The translations under genes were made by a program, and so were the position numbers. From contig JASCPE010000007.1 in the NCBI GenBank assembly GCA_029959865.1, forward strand, positions 1-64,000: 64,000 bases of DNA, read 5' to 3'. Below the pieces are notes generated by a model. That model was given only the letters and a program-made list of their open reading frames with translations. It did no database searches and was not told the DNA's origin. Shown piece after piece: positions 18,063 to 26,231 of the stretch. This stretch comes from Microbacteriaceae bacterium PS02070. GTDB lineage: Bacteria > Actinomycetota > Actinomycetes > Actinomycetales > Microbacteriaceae. The first letter of the stretch is position 1. Each line of letters opens with the position of its first letter.

Positions 18063-18623
18063 ATGCCTAAGCCCACGAAGGGTCCCCGCCTCGGCGGCGG
18101 TCCTGCACACGAGCGCCTGCTGCTGGCCAACCTGGCTGCTGCGCTGTTCACCCACAAGTCGATCACGACGACGGAGACGAAGGCCAAGCGCCTGCGTCCC
18201 CTCGCCGAGCGTCTCGTCACCTTCGCCAAGCGCGGAGACCTTCACTCCCGCCGTCGCGTCGCGTCGGTCATCGGTGACAAGAACGTTGTGCACGTCTTGT
18301 TCACTGAGATCGCACCGCTCGTGGCCGACCGTCAGGGTGGCTACACGCGCATCACGAAGATCGGTAACCGCAAGGGCGACAACGCACCTCTCGCGGTGAT
18401 CGAGCTCGTCCTTGAGCCGGTCAACCCGAAGCCGAAGTCGTCCGCAAAGGCCGAGGCTGCTGCAGCCCCGGTCGAGGAGACCCCGGTTGAAGAGACCACT
18501 GAGGCCGAGGCGACGCCCGTCGAGGACGCAGACGCCACGGCAACGGAGGTCCCCACGGAGACCGAGTCTGAGCTCGAAGAGGCCGTCGCACCTGCGCAGG
18601 CCGACGACGAGACCAAGGCCTGA
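18063..18623 (+). CDS. rplQ: 50S ribosomal protein L17 with acidic C-terminal tail
   Basis: L17 lies near the tunnel exit. The core, residues 1-120 ([20 protein letters not shown] ... IELVLEPV), is normal. A further 65 or so residues of Glu/Ala/Thr/Pro-rich sequence ([20 protein letters not shown] and similar) extend it to 186 residues. Such low-complexity tails on L17 occur in actinobacteria; no function is established. It ends the alpha operon, with a terminator 20 bases after the stop. Confidence 0.95.
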   Translation: MPKPTKGPRLGGGPAHERLLLANLAAALFTHKSITTTETKAKRLRPLAERLVTFAKRGDLHSRRRVASVIGDKNVVHVLFTEIAPLVADRQGGYTRITKIGNRKGDNAPLAVIELVLEPVNPKPKSSAKAEAAAAPVEETPVEETTEAEATPVEDADATATEVPTETESELEEAVAPAQADDETKA

Positions 18624-18642
18624 CGCACCGCCGCTGCACGAG

Positions 18643-18670
18643 AGCCCGCACCTGCCGAGGTGCGGGCTTT
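18643..18670 (+). terminator. rho-independent terminator after rplQ
   Basis: An 11-bp perfect stem, AGCCCGCACCT (18643-18653) with AGGTGCGGGCT (18658-18668), has a 4-base loop and is followed by a T-rich stretch. It closes the infA-rplQ operon. Confidence 0.85.
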
Positions 18671-18724
18671 CGTCGTTTCGTCGTGAGGCGTCTTCCCGAA
18701 GCAGGTCGGTCATTCGCCGCTCGG

Positions 18725-18730
18725 TAGACT
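18725..18730 (+). promoter_or_regulatory. -10 element, leaderless truA
   Basis: TAGACT ends 6 bases before the truA GTG, placing the transcription start at or next to the start codon. No ribosome binding site or clear -35 is visible. Confidence 0.5.
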
Positions 18731-18736
18731 TCCGGG

Positions 18737-19570
18737 GTGCGACTCCGGATCGATCTTGCCTATGACGGCTCGGACTTTCGCGGCTGGGCGCGCCAGCCTG
18801 GACTGCGGACCGTGCAGGGCGTCCTCGAACAGGCCCTCGGGCGAATCCTCGGAGGCACCCCGCAACTCGTGGTTGCCGGTCGCACCGACGCGGGCGTCCA
18901 TGCGTCAGGTCAGGTCGCCCACCTCGATCTCGACGACGCGCAGCAGCGCCGTCTCGCGTCGGGACGGACGGGAACGGCTCAGTCCCTCGCCCATCGAGTC
19001 AACGGAGTGCTGGGCGCGTACCCCGATGTGATCGTGCGCGCGACCCAGGCCGCACCGGAGGGGTTCGACGCACGGTTCTCTGCGAACTCGCGCACGTACG
19101 AGTACCGCATCGCCGACGGGATCACCGGGTATGACCCTCTTGAACGTCATCGGACCACGAGCGTCACAGGCCAGCTCAACCTGGGGACGATGAACGAGGC
19201 GTCCGCGAGGCTCATCGGCCTGCACGATTTTGCGGCGTACTGCAAGCCGCGACCGGAAGCGACGACGATCCGTACTCTGCTTGAGTTCTCGTGGCGACGC
19301 GATTCACGCGGTGTGCTCGTGGCGCGTCTGAAGGCGGATGCCTTCTGTCACAGCATGGTCCGCGCGCTGGTCGGGGCGTGTGCGGCAGTGGGGGAGGGCA
19401 GAATCACGCCTTCCGACGTCGAGCAGATCCGGGACGGGGGGGAACGCTCGAGCATGCACAAGGTGCTGGCCGCGCGTGGGCTCACCCTCATTGAGGTCGG
19501 GTACCCAGGCGATGATCTTCTTGCGGCCCGCGCCGACCAGACCCGTGCCCGTCGCTCGCTCGACGGATGA
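18737..19570 (+). CDS. truA: tRNA pseudouridine(38-40) synthase TruA
   Basis: Isomerises uridines 38-40 in the anticodon stem-loop of tRNAs. The 277-residue protein has the catalytic aspartate in GRTDAGVHASGQ (Asp52) and family motifs LRIDLAYDGSDFRGWARQPG and SFCHSMVRALVGA-like (AFCHSMVRALVGACAAVGEG). truA downstream of rplQ is a common bacterial arrangement, but here a terminator and an own promoter separate them. Confidence 0.94.
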   Translation: MRLRIDLAYDGSDFRGWARQPGLRTVQGVLEQALGRILGGTPQLVVAGRTDAGVHASGQVAHLDLDDAQQRRLASGRTGTAQSLAHRVNGVLGAYPDVIVRATQAAPEGFDARFSANSRTYEYRIADGITGYDPLERHRTTSVTGQLNLGTMNEASARLIGLHDFAAYCKPRPEATTIRTLLEFSWRRDSRGVLVARLKADAFCHSMVRALVGACAAVGEGRITPSDVEQIRDGGERSSMHKVLAARGLTLIEVGYPGDDLLAARADQTRARRSLDG

Positions 19571-19643
19571 GACCTCCGCAACCTCATCCGCTTCTTCCGG
19601 GTGATCCCGAGAAAAACCATGGTCGTCGCCCATCGCGGCGGAT

Positions 19644-19649
19644 TACAGT
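19644..19649 (+). promoter_or_regulatory. possible -10 element for the EEP-family gene
   Basis: TACAGT lies 9 bases before the ATG at 19659, which would give a very short or absent leader. A GGAG is present between them. Confidence 0.35.
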
Positions 19650-19658
19650 GGAGCCACC

Positions 19659-20351
19659 ATGAGGGTCATCTCGTACAATCTGCGCAAACACCGTGCGGTC
19701 AATGAGCTAGAGAATCTCGTCGACTCGCACGGGGCAGACATCCTGTGCCTGCAAGAGGCCTCGACGGAGGCGATCCCCGACCGAATCGGTGGCCTCACGC
19801 TCGCCGATGCGACCAGCGGGAACCGGCTCGGCCTCGCGGTCTACTACCGAGCCAACACCTATCAGTCGCTCAAGGTGCACTCGCTCGCGCTCAAGAAGTC
19901 CCTGCACGACCGCGTCCTCAAGCCCGCCGAGGAGCGGATGCTGGGCGTGCATCTGCGCGACATCGATCACGGCAGCGAGCTCATCGTCGCCAGCTTCCAC
20001 GCCGCGCCGCTGACCGCTCTGAATTCCCTGCGCCGCAAGCAGATCCGCGCGGCGTTGGAGGAATTGGGTAGCCTCGGCGCGGGTCTGCCCGTCCTCATGG
20101 TCGGCGACTACAACTACCCGGTTTTCAAAGAGAATCTCGGACAAGACGTGCGCGCTGCGGGATATGAGCTTTCACTGAGCGACTCGCGCACCTACACGCG
20201 ATACAAGTTCTTCCGCGGACACTACGACTTCGCGACGTCCGTCGGAATCGAGATCGATCGGATCACGACGTTGCCGCAGGGGCGGAGCGACCACCTTCCG
20301 ATCCTGATCCAGGCTGAAGTTCCCCAACAGATCCGCGCGCAAGCGGGCTAG
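19659..20351 (+). CDS. endonuclease/exonuclease/phosphatase family protein
   Basis: The 230-residue protein has the metal-dependent phosphoesterase fold of the exonuclease III/DNase I/inositol phosphatase superfamily: MRVISYNLRKH (Asn), ILCLQEAS (catalytic Glu), VGDYNYP (Asp/Asn) and GRSDHLPILI (Asp-His) are all in order. It has no signal peptide, so it acts in the cytoplasm. The substrate (DNA, RNA or a phospholipid-type phosphate) cannot be told. Its stop overlaps, by four bases on the opposite strand, that of the UDP-glucose dehydrogenase gene. Confidence 0.8.
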   Translation: MRVISYNLRKHRAVNELENLVDSHGADILCLQEASTEAIPDRIGGLTLADATSGNRLGLAVYYRANTYQSLKVHSLALKKSLHDRVLKPAEERMLGVHLRDIDHGSELIVASFHAAPLTALNSLRRKQIRAALEELGSLGAGLPVLMVGDYNYPVFKENLGQDVRAAGYELSLSDSRTYTRYKFFRGHYDFATSVGIEIDRITTLPQGRSDHLPILIQAEVPQQIRAQAG

Positions 20352-21658
20352 GGGCGCCCCATCCCGTAGTACTCCCATCCGGCTGCGCGCCACGCGGCAG
20401 GGTCGAGGCAGTTGCGCCCGTCCACGATGATGCGTCCGTGCGTCAGGCTCGCGGCATGCTCAGGCGAGAGCTGTCGGCGGTACTCATCCCACTCGGTCAC
20501 CACGACGACTGCGTCGGCGCCGGTGAGTGCCTCATCGCGGTCCTCGATATAGGTCAGTTGCGGGTGCACGCGACGCGAGTTCTCGATCGCCTGAGGATCG
20601 GTCACCACGACGTCGGCACCGAGGCCGCGCAGGCGCACAGCCACATCAAGCGCGGGGGAGTCTCGGATGTCGTCACTGTGCGGCTTGAAAGCGGCACCAA
20701 GAACCGCGACACGTTTGCCGTGGACCGAGCCGCCAAGGCTCGAGATGACCAACTGCACGGCACGTTCGCGCCGCCGCAGGTTGATCGCGTCGATCTCTCG
20801 GAGGAAGGCGACGGACTCGCCCCGCCCGAGCTCCTCGGCCCGCGCAGAGAACGCCCGGATGTCCTTAGGGAGGCACCCGCCGCCGAAGCCCACACCAGCG
20901 CCCAGGAACCGTCGACCGATCCGCGCGTCGTGGCCGATCGCGTCGGCGAGGGCCGTCACGTCGGCCCCGGTGACCTCGGCGATCTCCGCCATCGCGTTGA
21001 TGAACGAGATTTTCGTCGCCAGGAAGGCGTTCGCGGCGACCTTGACGAGCTCCGCGGTTGCGTAATCGGTGACGATGAAGGGCGTTCCCTTTGCCACGGA
21101 CGGGTGGTACACCTCACGCAGGATGTCCGCGGCCCGTTCGCCGGCGGAGCCTTCCGGCACGCCAGTGACGAGACGGTCGGGATCGATGGTGTCCTTGACC
21201 GCCCATCCTTCGCGGAGGAACTCCGGATTCCAGACCAGCGTGGCACCCTTTTTGGCGATGCGCTCGGCGAGCACAGCCGCCGTTCCGACCGGAACGGTCG
21301 ACTTGCCCGCGACGATGTCGCCGGGGGACAGGTGCGGCAGGAGGGCGTCGACGGCTGCATTGACATAGGTGAGATCGGCGCCGTAGCCGTCCTTCTGCTG
21401 CGGTGTGCCAACTCCGATGAAGTGGACCGCCGCGCCGGCCGCTGCCGCGATGTCCGTCGTGAAGGTCAGGCCGCCCGAAGCGACGCCTTCCGTCAGTATC
21501 TCGGGGAGGCCGGGCTCAAAGAACGGGGCGCGACCTTCGCGGAGCGCCGTCACTTTGCTCTCATCGACGTCGATGCCGACGACTTCGTGGCCGATCGATG
21601 CCATGGCGGCGGCGTGCACCGCTCCGAGGTACCCACAGCCGATTACCGACAGACGCAT
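20348..21658 (-). CDS. UDP-glucose 6-dehydrogenase
   Basis: Oxidises UDP-glucose to UDP-glucuronate with two NAD, feeding capsule or cell-wall glycan synthesis. The 436-residue protein has a Rossmann N-terminus (MRLSVIGCGYLGAVHAAAMA), the motif GKSTVPVGT, the catalytic cysteine in GFGGGCLPKDIRAF, and the C-terminal domain ending in GRNCLDPAAWRAAGWEYYGMG. Residues fit UGD rather than GDP-mannose dehydrogenase, though substrate is inferred. An AATGAGG site precedes the ATG. It is a single gene convergent with its neighbour; no polysaccharide cluster is next to it. Confidence 0.88.
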   Translation of the reverse strand: MRLSVIGCGYLGAVHAAAMASIGHEVVGIDVDESKVTALREGRAPFFEPGLPEILTEGVASGGLTFTTDIAAAAGAAVHFIGVGTPQQKDGYGADLTYVNAAVDALLPHLSPGDIVAGKSTVPVGTAAVLAERIAKKGATLVWNPEFLREGWAVKDTIDPDRLVTGVPEGSAGERAADILREVYHPSVAKGTPFIVTDYATAELVKVAANAFLATKISFINAMAEIAEVTGADVTALADAIGHDARIGRRFLGAGVGFGGGCLPKDIRAFSARAEELGRGESVAFLREIDAINLRRRERAVQLVISSLGGSVHGKRVAVLGAAFKPHSDDIRDSPALDVAVRLRGLGADVVVTDPQAIENSRRVHPQLTYIEDRDEALTGADAVVVVTEWDEYRRQLSPEHAASLTHGRIIVDGRNCLDPAAWRAAGWEYYGMGRP

Positions 21659-21815
21659 AATGCCTCATTCCCCCTCATCCGGACCTTCCTCGAGCGTACC
21701 GGCGGGATGTGAGAGGGAGGTAAGAGCGGCCTGAGGCGGTCTTCATCAGCTCGCGCGCGCTCGTCTGCGACAGACAAAGAGAAGGGGTCGGGTCGCGGGG
21801 TGCGGCCAAATGCCG

Positions 21816-21821
21816 TAGGAT
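21816..21821 (+). promoter_or_regulatory. -10 element of the rplM-rpsI operon
   Basis: TAGGAT (in a TAGGATAGAC context) lies about 147 bases upstream of rplM and is the best -10 match in the 304-base gap. The -35 is poor. The remainder of the gap 21659-21815 shows nothing recognisable. Confidence 0.45.
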
Positions 21822-21832
21822 AGACCCTTGGT

Positions 21833-21884
21833 GTCCGGATCAACCGAACCGGACCGCGAACGTGAGCCCTCCACCGGAGGCTTT
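21833..21884 (+). promoter_or_regulatory. two-hairpin leader of rplM
   Basis: GTCCGG (21833-21838) pairs with CCGGAC (21849-21854), and CCTCC (21868-21872) pairs with GGAGG (21876-21880) followed by CTTTCCC. The second is terminator-like, though weak. Leaders upstream of rplM with such structures regulate L13/S9 synthesis in other bacteria; by analogy this could be an autoregulatory or attenuation element. Confidence 0.4.
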
Positions 21885-21962
21885 CCCGGCCATCGAGTCG
21901 GCAAAGCTCCACGGAGCGGGATTCACGAACCACTCCGTTCGAATCAAGAAAGTAGCACTACT

Positions 21963-22409
21963 GTGACGCGCACGTACACGCCCAAGGCCGGCGAAGTGAC
22001 CCGTAACTGGGTCGTCATCGACGCGACCGACGTTGTTCTCGGTCGCCTCGCTTCGCACGCGGCAGCCATCCTCCGCGGCAAGCACAAGCCGACCTTCGCC
22101 AACCACATCGACACCGGCGACTTCGTCATCATCGTCAACGCCGGCAAGGTGGCCCTCACCGGTCAGAAGCTTCAGCAGAAGCGCGCCTACCGCCACTCCG
22201 GGTACCCGGGTGGCCTGAGCTCGGTGAACTACGCCGAACTGCTCGAGCGCAACCCGGTCCGAGCCGTGGAGAAGGCCGTGCGCGGCATGCTCCCCAAGAA
22301 CACGCTCGGCCGCCAGCAGCTGTCGAAGCTCAAGGTCTACGCAGGTGCTGAGCACCCGCACGCTGCTCAGCAGCCCACCACGTACACGTTCGACCAGGTC
22401 GCCCAGTAA
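21963..22409 (+). CDS. rplM: 50S ribosomal protein L13
   Basis: L13 is an early assembly protein. GTG at 21963 gives a 148-residue product of family length, starting [20 protein letters not shown] and including [19 protein letters not shown] and the ending [21 protein letters not shown] longer in-frame opening from 21828 is rejected because it would encode a charged nonconserved N-terminus across the leader. It is paired with rpsI, 29 bases downstream. Confidence 0.95.
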   Translation: MTRTYTPKAGEVTRNWVVIDATDVVLGRLASHAAAILRGKHKPTFANHIDTGDFVIIVNAGKVALTGQKLQQKRAYRHSGYPGGLSSVNYAELLERNPVRAVEKAVRGMLPKNTLGRQQLSKLKVYAGAEHPHAAQQPTTYTFDQVAQ

Positions 22410-22438
22410 GCGCCGCCGACACCCAAAGGATTTCACTG

Positions 22439-22912
22439 ATGTCGAACATTGACACCACTCCCGACAGCTTCTCCACCGAGACTCCCGCGACCGAAGCGGC
22501 CGCGGCCCCTCGTCCGGTCCTCTCCGTCCCCGGCGGTGCCGTCGGTCGTCGCAAGCAGGCCATCGCCCGCGTGCGGCTGATCCCCGGCTCCGGCTCCATC
22601 ACCATCAACGGCCGTACGTTCGAGGACTACTTCCCGAACAAGCTCCACCAGCAGCTGATCACCGACCCGTTCACGGTGCTTGAGCTGGGCGGCGCATACG
22701 ACGTCATCGCCCGCATCTCCGGTGGTGGCCCCTCCGGTCAGGCTGGCGCGCTGCGTTTGGGTATCGCCCGCGCGCTCAACGAGATCGACGCGGAGAACAA
22801 CCGCCCGACCCTGAAGAAGGCTGGCTTCCTCTCGCGCGACGCGCGCGTCAAGGAGCGCAAGAAGGCCGGACTCAAGAAGGCCCGCAAGGCGCCTCAGTAC
22901 TCGAAGCGCTAA
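22439..22912 (+). CDS. rpsI: 30S ribosomal protein S9
   Basis: S9's C-terminal tail contacts the P-site tRNA. The 157-residue protein has an actinobacterial N-terminal extension (about 30 residues, Thr/Ala/Pro-rich) before [20 protein letters not shown], then [21 protein letters not shown] and the tail [11 protein letters not shown]. It is separated from glmM by 5 bases, so glmM is probably cotranscribed, coupling translation with cell-wall precursor synthesis. Confidence 0.96.
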   Translation: MSNIDTTPDSFSTETPATEAAAAPRPVLSVPGGAVGRRKQAIARVRLIPGSGSITINGRTFEDYFPNKLHQQLITDPFTVLELGGAYDVIARISGGGPSGQAGALRLGIARALNEIDAENNRPTLKKAGFLSRDARVKERKKAGLKKARKAPQYSKR

Positions 22913-22917
22913 ACCAC

Positions 22918-24291
22918 ATGGCGCTGTTCGGCACCGACGGTGTTCGGGGGCTGGCCAATGGCACCCTCACCGCCGAGCTGGCACTCTCCCTGGCCCAGGC
23001 GACCGCGGTCGTCCTGGGCCAGGGGCGTATCGCCGAGGCGCGGAAGGCCGCGGGGCGACGCCTCACGGCCGTCGTTGCCCGCGACCCTCGCGTATCTGGC
23101 GAATTCCTGACCGCCGCCGTCGCCGCGGGCCTCGCCTCCTCCGGGGTCGACGTCCTCGACGCCGGAGTGCTGCCCACGCCGGCGACGGCCTTCCTCATCG
23201 CGGACATCGACGCAGACTTCGGCGTCATGATCTCGGCCTCGCACAACCCGGCCGCCGACAACGGCATCAAGATCTTCGCGCGCGGCGGAGTGAAGCTGCC
23301 CGATGAGGTCGAGGCGCGCATCGAAGCGGCGATGCGCGGCGAGAAGCTCCAGCCCACCGGCGGTGACGTCGGACGGATTCGCCGCTTCTCCGATGCGGAA
23401 GACCGCTACGTCGTCCACTTGCTCGGCTCCCTGCCGAACCGTCTGGACGGCCTCAAAGTCGTTCTAGATTGCGCCCACGGCGCCGCCTCCGGAGTCTCTC
23501 CGGAGACTTTTCGCGATGCCGGCGCAAAGGTGACGATCATCGGAGCCGACCCCGATGGGCTCAACATCAACGAGGGCGTCGGTTCTACGCATCTCGACCG
23601 TCTCGCCGCGGAGGTCGTGCGTGTCGGCGCCCACGTCGGTATCGCGCACGACGGTGACGCTGATCGGTGCCTTGCGGTCGACGCGGACGGAAACGTCGTC
23701 GATGGCGACCGCATCATGGCGATCCTCGCAGTGGCGATGAAGTCTCGCGGGCGTCTCCCGCACGACACGCTCGTTGCCACGGTCATGAGCAACCTCGGTC
23801 TCCACCGTGCGATGGCAGAAAACGGCATCACCGTCGAGCAGACCGCGGTCGGCGACCGTTACGTCCTTGAGCGCATGTCCGAGGGAGGGTTCGGCCTCGG
23901 CGGCGAACAGAGCGGTCACGTCATCATGAGCGAGTTCGGCACAACCGGAGACGGCGTGCTCACAGGGCTCCACCTCTGCGCGGAAATGGTCCGCCGTCGA
24001 GCATCCCTCGCGGAGCTTGCCTCCGTCATGACCGTCTACCCGCAGGTGCTCCTGAACGTACGAGGCGTCGAGCGTTCGCGCGCGACCGATGACGATGTCC
24101 TCGCCGCGGTCGCGCGCGCGGAGGAGCAGTTGGGATCCACCGGGCGCGTGCTGCTGCGTCCTTCCGGCACCGAACTCATGGTGCGGGTCATGGTGGAGGC
24201 GGAAGACGAAGACGCAGCGCGTCAGATCGCGGAGGAGTTGGCTGCGGTCGTCCGTGGCGAGGGCTCGGCCCACGACAGCGACTCGATGTAA
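22918..24291 (+). CDS. glmM: phosphoglucosamine mutase GlmM
   Basis: Converts glucosamine 6-phosphate to glucosamine 1-phosphate for UDP-GlcNAc. The 457-residue protein has the phosphoserine loop [15 protein letters not shown] at about residues 103-117, the metal loop [13 protein letters not shown], the sugar-binding [19 protein letters not shown] and the phosphate-binding [15 protein letters not shown]. It starts [10 protein letters not shown]. Its last 70 bases overlap, on the opposite strand, the 3' end of the Ppx/GppA gene, which is unusual. Confidence 0.95.
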   Translation: MALFGTDGVRGLANGTLTAELALSLAQATAVVLGQGRIAEARKAAGRRLTAVVARDPRVSGEFLTAAVAAGLASSGVDVLDAGVLPTPATAFLIADIDADFGVMISASHNPAADNGIKIFARGGVKLPDEVEARIEAAMRGEKLQPTGGDVGRIRRFSDAEDRYVVHLLGSLPNRLDGLKVVLDCAHGAASGVSPETFRDAGAKVTIIGADPDGLNINEGVGSTHLDRLAAEVVRVGAHVGIAHDGDADRCLAVDADGNVVDGDRIMAILAVAMKSRGRLPHDTLVATVMSNLGLHRAMAENGITVEQTAVGDRYVLERMSEGGFGLGGEQSGHVIMSEFGTTGDGVLTGLHLCAEMVRRRASLAELASVMTVYPQVLLNVRGVERSRATDDDVLAAVARAEEQLGSTGRVLLRPSGTELMVRVMVEAEDEDAARQIAEELAAVVRGEGSAHDSDSM

Positions 24292-25196
24292 CGCAGGAGC
24301 ACGCCTTCGCGCAGTGCCCAGGGGGAGACCTCAAGCTCATCCACGCCCATCGCCTCCATCGCGGTGTGCACCACGACGGCCCCGGCGACGATCTGGAACG
24401 TGCGATCCGCGGTAATCCCGGGGAGCTCCTGCCTCGCGACCGCTGGAATCCTCGCGAGCCGAGGAATCCACCCGCCCAATGCCTGCCGGGGCAAGACCAT
24501 TCGCGGACTCCCGGACCAGCCTGGCCGGGGAGATCCTGCGAGCTTGGCCAAGGAGCGAATCGCTTTTGATGACCCCACGACGTGATCCGGTCGAGGTTGC
24601 GAAGAGAACTGCGCGACGACGGGCGCCAGCACGTCCTCGGCGTGCGCCCGAAGCGCGGCGACTTCGTCCGGACCGGGCGGGTCGGTCGGCAGATACTCCA
24701 GGGTCATCCGACCGGCGCCGAGGGGGACGGATGCCGCGACATCGGGAAGCTCGTCGGATCCAGCCGCCAGCTCGAGCGACCCGCCGCCGATGTCGAAGAG
24801 GAGGATCTCGCCTGCGGACCAGCCGAACCAGCGACGGACGGCGTGAAACGTGTAGCGCGCCTCGGACTCGCCGCCGAGCACCTGTAGTTCCTGTCCAAGT
24901 GCTTCTTCGATGCGGGCGATGACGTCGGCGCCATTGGTCGCTTCGCGCACGGCACTGGTCGCTGTCGCAAGAAGCTCCGAGACCTGCTCCGCCGCAGCAA
25001 CCTCGCGAGCCACTTTGGCGGCCTGGACGAGCGCCTCGACCCCCTCATCGTTGATGGAGCCGTCCGGGTCGAGGAAGCGCATGAGTCGGAGGACAGTGCG
25101 ATTGCTCGTCGTCGCCAGCGGTCTCCCGCCGGGCCGGACATCGGCGACCAGCAAGTGGACGGTGTTAGAACCGATGTCGAGGACTCCAAGACGCAC
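24222..25196 (-). CDS. Ppx/GppA-family exopolyphosphatase
   Basis: The 324-residue protein belongs to the ASKHA superfamily of polyphosphate and guanosine pentaphosphate phosphatases: [18 protein letters not shown] (phosphate 1), [32 protein letters not shown] (phosphate 2) and a C-terminal region with [14 protein letters not shown]. It is a single-domain short form without the HD-type C-terminal extension. GTG at 25196 starts the family N-terminus and has a -10 element 7 bases upstream. It is convergent with, and overlaps, glmM, and divergent from coaA. Confidence 0.87.
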   Translation of the reverse strand: MRLGVLDIGSNTVHLLVADVRPGGRPLATTSNRTVLRLMRFLDPDGSINDEGVEALVQAAKVAREVAAAEQVSELLATATSAVREATNGADVIARIEEALGQELQVLGGESEARYTFHAVRRWFGWSAGEILLFDIGGGSLELAAGSDELPDVAASVPLGAGRMTLEYLPTDPPGPDEVAALRAHAEDVLAPVVAQFSSQPRPDHVVGSSKAIRSLAKLAGSPRPGWSGSPRMVLPRQALGGWIPRLARIPAVARQELPGITADRTFQIVAGAVVVHTAMEAMGVDELEVSPWALREGVLLRYIESLSWAEPSPRTTAANSSAI

Positions 25197-25203
25197 GCCC
25201 ACC

Positions 25204-25209
25204 AGGGTA
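25204..25209 (-). promoter_or_regulatory. -10 element, leaderless Ppx/GppA gene
   Basis: On the minus strand TACCCT ends 7 bases before the GTG at 25196. Only 17 bases separate it from the opposing coaA -10 element. Confidence 0.45.
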
Positions 25210-25226
25210 GTGCCCGTGTCGCGCAC

Positions 25227-25232
25227 TAACAT
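25227..25232 (+). promoter_or_regulatory. -10 element, leaderless coaA
   Basis: TAACAT ends 6 bases before the coaA GTG at 25239. The two back-to-back -10 elements for coaA and the phosphatase gene fill the 42-base gap. Confidence 0.45.
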
Positions 25233-25238
25233 AGGGGC

Positions 25239-26192
25239 GTGTCCGTCGCCGCTACCCCACACACCCCCCTGTCGATGTCCCTCTTCCGCGACATCGACCG
25301 CGCGGAATGGGCGCGCCTGGCCGTGGGTCAGACCCAGCCGCTGACGGAGACCGAGATCGTGCAGCTGCGTGGCATTGGGGATCGCCTGGATATTGCGGAG
25401 GTCCGCGAGGTCTATCTGCCGCTCAGTCGACTGCTCTCCCTCTATGCGAACTCCACCCGCCGCTTGGGGGCCGCGACGTCGGAGTTCCTCGGTGAACCCG
25501 ACTCGACGACACCGTTCGTTGTCGCGGTCGCCGGTTCCGTCGCGGTCGGAAAGTCGACCATCGCGCGCCTGTTGCGTGAGCTCATGAGTCGATGGTCGAC
25601 GACGCCGCGCGTGGAGCTGGTCACGACCGACGGCTTCCTCTACCCCAACGCCGAGCTCGAGCGGCGTGGACTGATGGACCGCAAGGGCTTCCCGGAGTCC
25701 TACGACCGCCGCGGTCTTGTGGAGTTCCTCACCGCCCTGAAGTCCGGCGAGGATCAGGTCCGCGCCCCGGTGTACTCGCACGTGCGGTACGACATCATCC
25801 CGGATGCCCACGTGTCTGTCAGCAAACCAGATGTGGTGATCGTCGAGGGGCTCAACGTCTTGGCACCGCCGCCGTCACCGAATGACCCCGCGGTGAGTGA
25901 TCTTCTCGACTTCTCGGTCTACGTCGACGCCGATGAAGCGCACATTGCCCGGTGGTACACCGAGCGCTTCCTTACCCTCCGTGAGTCGGCATTCAGCAAC
26001 CCGCGGTCCTACTTCAAGGTGTTCGCCGAACTCTCCGACGAGGAAGCGGCGCGCACCGCGTCCGGCTACTGGAACGACATCAACCTGCCGAACCTCAAAG
26101 AGAACGTCGAACCCACGCGCAACCGGGCGAACCTGATCCTCCGCAAGGGTGCTCAGCACGCCGTGGAACGGATCTATTTGCGCAAGCTCTGA
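25239..26192 (+). CDS. coaA: type I pantothenate kinase
   Basis: Phosphorylates pantothenate in the first step of CoA synthesis. The 317-residue protein shows the bacterial type I form: P-loop GSVAVGKST at about residues 94-102, VELVTTDGFLYPNAELERRG, the SYDRRGLVEFL motif and YSHVRYDIIPDA, with EGLNVLAPPP. It is preceded by a leaderless-type promoter at 25227. A monofunctional enzyme; pantothenate synthesis genes are not in the window. Confidence 0.94.
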   Translation: MSVAATPHTPLSMSLFRDIDRAEWARLAVGQTQPLTETEIVQLRGIGDRLDIAEVREVYLPLSRLLSLYANSTRRLGAATSEFLGEPDSTTPFVVAVAGSVAVGKSTIARLLRELMSRWSTTPRVELVTTDGFLYPNAELERRGLMDRKGFPESYDRRGLVEFLTALKSGEDQVRAPVYSHVRYDIIPDAHVSVSKPDVVIVEGLNVLAPPPSPNDPAVSDLLDFSVYVDADEAHIARWYTERFLTLRESAFSNPRSYFKVFAELSDEEAARTASGYWNDINLPNLKENVEPTRNRANLILRKGAQHAVERIYLRKL

Positions 26193-26218
26193 TGCGGCTC
26201 GTGCCCAGCCTGGCCTCC

Positions 26219-26224
26219 TAGAAT
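26219..26224 (+). promoter_or_regulatory. -10 element, leaderless glmS
   Basis: TAGAAT ends 7 bases before the glmS ATG at 26232. No glmS ribozyme-like leader can fit, which agrees with actinobacteria lacking it. Confidence 0.5.
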
Positions 26225-26231
26225 CGGTCCT

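Noticed and set aside
20438..21712. Plus-strand open frame opposite the UDP-glucose dehydrogenase gene
   Set aside because: Shadow of a complete enzyme gene on the other strand; low-complexity composition.
21828..21962. Longer N-terminus of L13 starting at 21828
   Set aside because: Would add 45 unconserved charged residues across the leader hairpins; GTG 21963 fits family length.
26193..26231. glmS ribozyme upstream of glmS
   Set aside because: Only 39 bases separate coaA and glmS and they contain a -10 element, too short for the ribozyme.
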